DNA from: Bemisia tabaci
Taxonomy: Eukaryota; Arthropoda; Insecta; Hemiptera; Aleyrodidae
Reading direction: 5' to 3'
Length of the DNA stretch: 64,000 bases
NCBI RefSeq assembly: GCF_918797505.1
Contig: NC_092800.1
Coordinates: forward strand, 23,637,577 to 23,701,576
Below, one piece after another: positions 61,379-64,000 of this stretch. Positions within the stretch are counted from its first letter, which is position 1; every line of letters begins with the position of its first letter. A program made the translations under genes and the position numbers. The notes below the pieces were generated by a model that did not search any database, was not told the DNA's origin, and was given only the letters and a program-made list of their open reading frames with translations.

Positions 61379-62168
61379 TACCTGTGTAATTTGTGTCCAA
61401 GACTTGTCTGATTTTATTTGAATTAAAGCAGAAGAAAAATCTGTTGAAATTTCAGTTAAAATGTCCAAGTTTACCCGAGTAAAAATGCATTTTGCGAAAA
61501 CAAATTGGGCAACATTGTAATGGAGATACATCCTTCTGTGCGGGAAAAGACAATTTGTCAATATTTCTCCTCCAATTATTCAGAGATTTTCGTCCATAGT
61601 TTGGACCGCGTTTATAGTAGAGAGGAACCAAGCCACATCAGCTAATGCCAAATACTGGGCAATTTAATTTCTTACAAGAAATTTTAGATAAAATTTTCCA
61701 TAAAAACCGAAGTTCCATTAAAACTAGGGAATGAGCATGGTAAAGAATTCCAGACACCATGGACTACACTTAAAGATGAATCCTGTCGTATCTATAACTC
61801 AATGCGTTCTCGGGTGCATCTTAAAGTGTAGTTACGCCCTTCTGACAACCGAGCGACTTAATGTGACGCCTAAAAATGGATAAATAGGTGGGGTGAGATT
61901 GAAACTACCTGAAGACATGTTCCCTTGTGAGACGGAACATTGAATTAGATAAGGCAGCTGATGATGCCGTCAAACTACCATGGATGTGAACAATCGCATT
62001 GAGATTATATCTTTTTGAGTGTGGTGTCATTATGATTACAATCATTCTATCTTCATTTGTACACGTCTGTCTGATGTCAAACTTGCTGGGAAATGGCAAT
62101 AACACTGTTATTGACTCATTGATTTCTCAATTGAGATTATATTTTTCTGCCACCACAAGAATCATACA

Positions 62169-62387
62169 TACAGGGTTATTCAAAAGTCACGCACCACTGG
62201 CCATGAGGGGGCCGGCCATTTGAAATTTTAGAGCCCCCCCCCCCCCCCGAGGGGGTAAAAAACTGGAAAATACCTAAAATAGTTTCCCCCTCGATATGAG
62301 GAAAAATTTCACAAACCGCAAGTCGATACCTTGATTAGAACTAAAGTTGTGGCCAGCGTGGTGCGTGACTTTTGAATAACCCTGTAT
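62169..62387. mobile_element. mariner-like MITE with TA duplication
   Basis: The element at 62171-62385 begins CAGGGTTATTCAAAAGTCAC and ends with the exact mirror GTGACTTTTGAATAACCCTG, with TA on both sides. Ends and TA fit Tc1/mariner. The interior contains a C run at about 62226-62250. 215 bp, non-coding. Confidence 0.85.
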
Positions 62388-62592
62388 ATGATGAATATTA
62401 TCGTATTTGTATTCTGTTTTTATACCACAAATGTCCTCTATTGAACGATTTCTGACGGATATTTCACGAGATTATTGGCGAAACGTAAAATTATTAAAAC
62501 GAAAACCTGGACAATCGATAAAAAAATTATGTGAATAAATGTTAAAGTTTTCTTTTAACATTTCCTCAAGGGAGTTTTTGTTAAAAATTTAC

Positions 62593-62596
<4 letters not shown>

Positions 62597-62626
<30 letters not shown>
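62597..62626. repeat. poly(T) tract
   Basis: About 28 consecutive T. Length in the assembly is uncertain, as for all homopolymers. Confidence 0.9.
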
Positions 62627-62631
<5 letters not shown>

Positions 62632-63756
62632 GATTTCATTTACCTTGAATGTATGTGTTGTATAGTCAAAACTTGAAGGCGCTTTCGCTTCATATAGACT
62701 ACTGAGTTGGCTGTGACGCCTAGTAGCAAGATGCAACTATTCGTGTTCTGCGGATGTGAGTGTTGCGTGTTCAAAAATTGAAGGCACTTCCGCTTTTTTC
62801 ACCTCTTCAAAGATGCACTGGAGTTGTCAATAGCACCGAAAAGATCCCGGTCTCGGAATTGGGCAATTTTAAGAAGGGGATTTAACATTCACATATTTTC
62901 TGTCTCATTTCAGTTAATTCATAAAAAACCGGAAAAGACAAAAAGCACTCTGGCGCACAATACCGATTAAATCTGATAAACATATTTTTTTCTCAATCAA
63001 TCGAACGGAATTTTTTGTCCTTTCCCACCAGCTCTTTATATGAGCATGCCAACTCGATATTCCGCAGAATGTTGTAAGATACGGGCTCGAAACTGACCAA
63101 GAAAAACATGAATGACTGAATGAGGGACACTACACGCGGTGCCGGCCAATAGAGGAGGGGAACTCGTAGATACTAAATTGGGGTCATTGCAGCAGGATTA
63201 TTATGAATGAGTCGTCTGTCTCCTTCTAAAACTGTGACGTCACACTGAACTCACGTTGATTCATTACCGATTCATCTTCGCTCACACTCAGTCAGTCTCA
63301 GTCGAGGCGTGAATGGTCGATTATTGATATTTGCCCCATTTAGAGCTTTGGTGAAGAATCTATTTATTACCTTTTGCACAATGCATTCTAGGTACAATCT
63401 ATATATTTCAAACTATAGGTATTTTGGTGGATTTTTTCGGGAATATTTAAATTTAAGTCTGTAGCTCCATCATTAAGAAATGTTCATGCTGAAAATCATC
63501 TTCCGAAATTTCAAAATGAAATCAATAAAAGTACCATTTCTATTTTGCAACCGATTTCAATGTATCGATGTCGACATTCAATGGGAAACGACACTTTGGG
63601 CTGTGTTTTAAAATGTTGAAAGATATATTCGGCACGAAAATTGCTTATTGATTGATCCAGAAACTGAAAGTTCGATATTTCTAAAATATTCCACCTATTG
63701 GTTAAAATTTTAAAAATACCGATCGTACTCAAGGGGAGGGTATGCAATTATTATGC

Positions 63757-64000
63757 ATTCGATCGATATGAATCGATCGAAAAATAAGAACGTGAATCGA
63801 TCGACGTAAACCGATCGACATCGAATCGATCGAAAAATAAGAAGGTGAATCGATCGACATCGAATCGATCGAAAAATAAGAACGTGAATCGATCGACGTT
63901 GAACCGATCGACATCGAATCAATCGGCATAATTCGATCAATTCGTGGATCTGCCGATCGATTCATGGAGTAGTCGATCGATTCATGGAGTTGTCGATCGA
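63757..64000. repeat. TCGATCGA-rich tandem array, running off the edge
   Basis: About three units (39-54 bp) of GAATCGATCGAAAAATAAGA plus TGAATCGATCGAC-type sequence, then a 20-bp unit GATCGATTCATGGAGTNGTC twice and part of a third at the window end. Nearly every unit carries the palindrome TCGATCGA. Confidence 0.9.

Larger units (their letters stand above)
46734..64000. other. 17-kb repeat-rich interval without a supported gene
   Basis: It should be either the large intron upstream of the first seen MLCK exon or intergenic DNA. I found no exon ending in phase 0 with an Ig N-terminal half. It holds at least ten inverted-repeat elements, listed separately, plus unclassified sequence. A GC-richer stretch at 50100-50560 could be a promoter, but nothing specific shows it. 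Confidence 0.5.

Noticed and set aside
63710..63965. Open frames full of Ile-Asp-Arg-Ser repeats
   Set aside because: Translation of the TCGATCGA tandem array, not a protein.
63757..64000. CRISPR array
   Set aside because: The units are direct tandem repeats without unique spacers, and the window is clearly eukaryotic.

Overview
The window is eukaryotic genomic DNA: AT-rich, intron-rich and crowded with small non-autonomous transposons. Two conserved animal genes are recognisable, both split by GT-AG introns, and they converge tail to tail. The protein architectures (a DAGL-beta type lipase, and a Stretchin/MLCK-type muscle kinase with Ig and FN3 repeats and no telokin Ig after the calmodulin site) fit an arthropod, most likely an insect. 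The repeat landscape reminds me of a hemipteran such as a whitefly, but nothing in the window proves the species.

Region 1 (1-3596) is intergenic or 5' UTR territory with degenerate repeats, one fold-back element and a tRNA-like SINE head. Region 2 (3598-15590, + strand) is a complete sn-1-specific diacylglycerol lipase gene. Fourteen coding exons join with consistent phases into 683 residues: four N-terminal membrane segments, then a Lipase_3 domain with GHSLGAG and the Asp and His of the triad. A possible poly(A) signal lies at 17817.

Region 3 (20851-46733, - strand) is the 3' part of a myosin light chain kinase gene of the Stretchin-Mlck type. Twenty exons join in frame into 1486 residues: seven Ig-type domains (the first only a C-terminal half), a Ser/Pro linker, one FN3 domain, the protein kinase, a calmodulin-binding helix and a long tail with a 9-residue tandem repeat. 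The N-terminal part is not found and probably lies beyond the right edge.

Region 4 (46734-64000) has no gene I can support. It holds many inverted-repeat elements, an ATCGCGAT-rich patch and a TCGATCGA-rich tandem array at the edge. Mobile DNA is also dense in the kinase introns. The most informative case is a recent tandem duplication of an about 850-bp Helitron-like element carrying a tRNA-Leu-like Pol III promoter, inserted in a 0.95-kb terminal-inverted-repeat element. A second copy of that element, at 59350-60279, preserves the empty target site. No transposase, helicase or reverse transcriptase gene is visible, so every mobile element here is probably non-autonomous.

How the genes relate: the lipase would release 2-arachidonoylglycerol-type lipids from diacylglycerol at membranes; the kinase would phosphorylate myosin regulatory light chain in muscle under calcium/calmodulin control. 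Nothing indicates a shared pathway; they are simply convergent neighbours.
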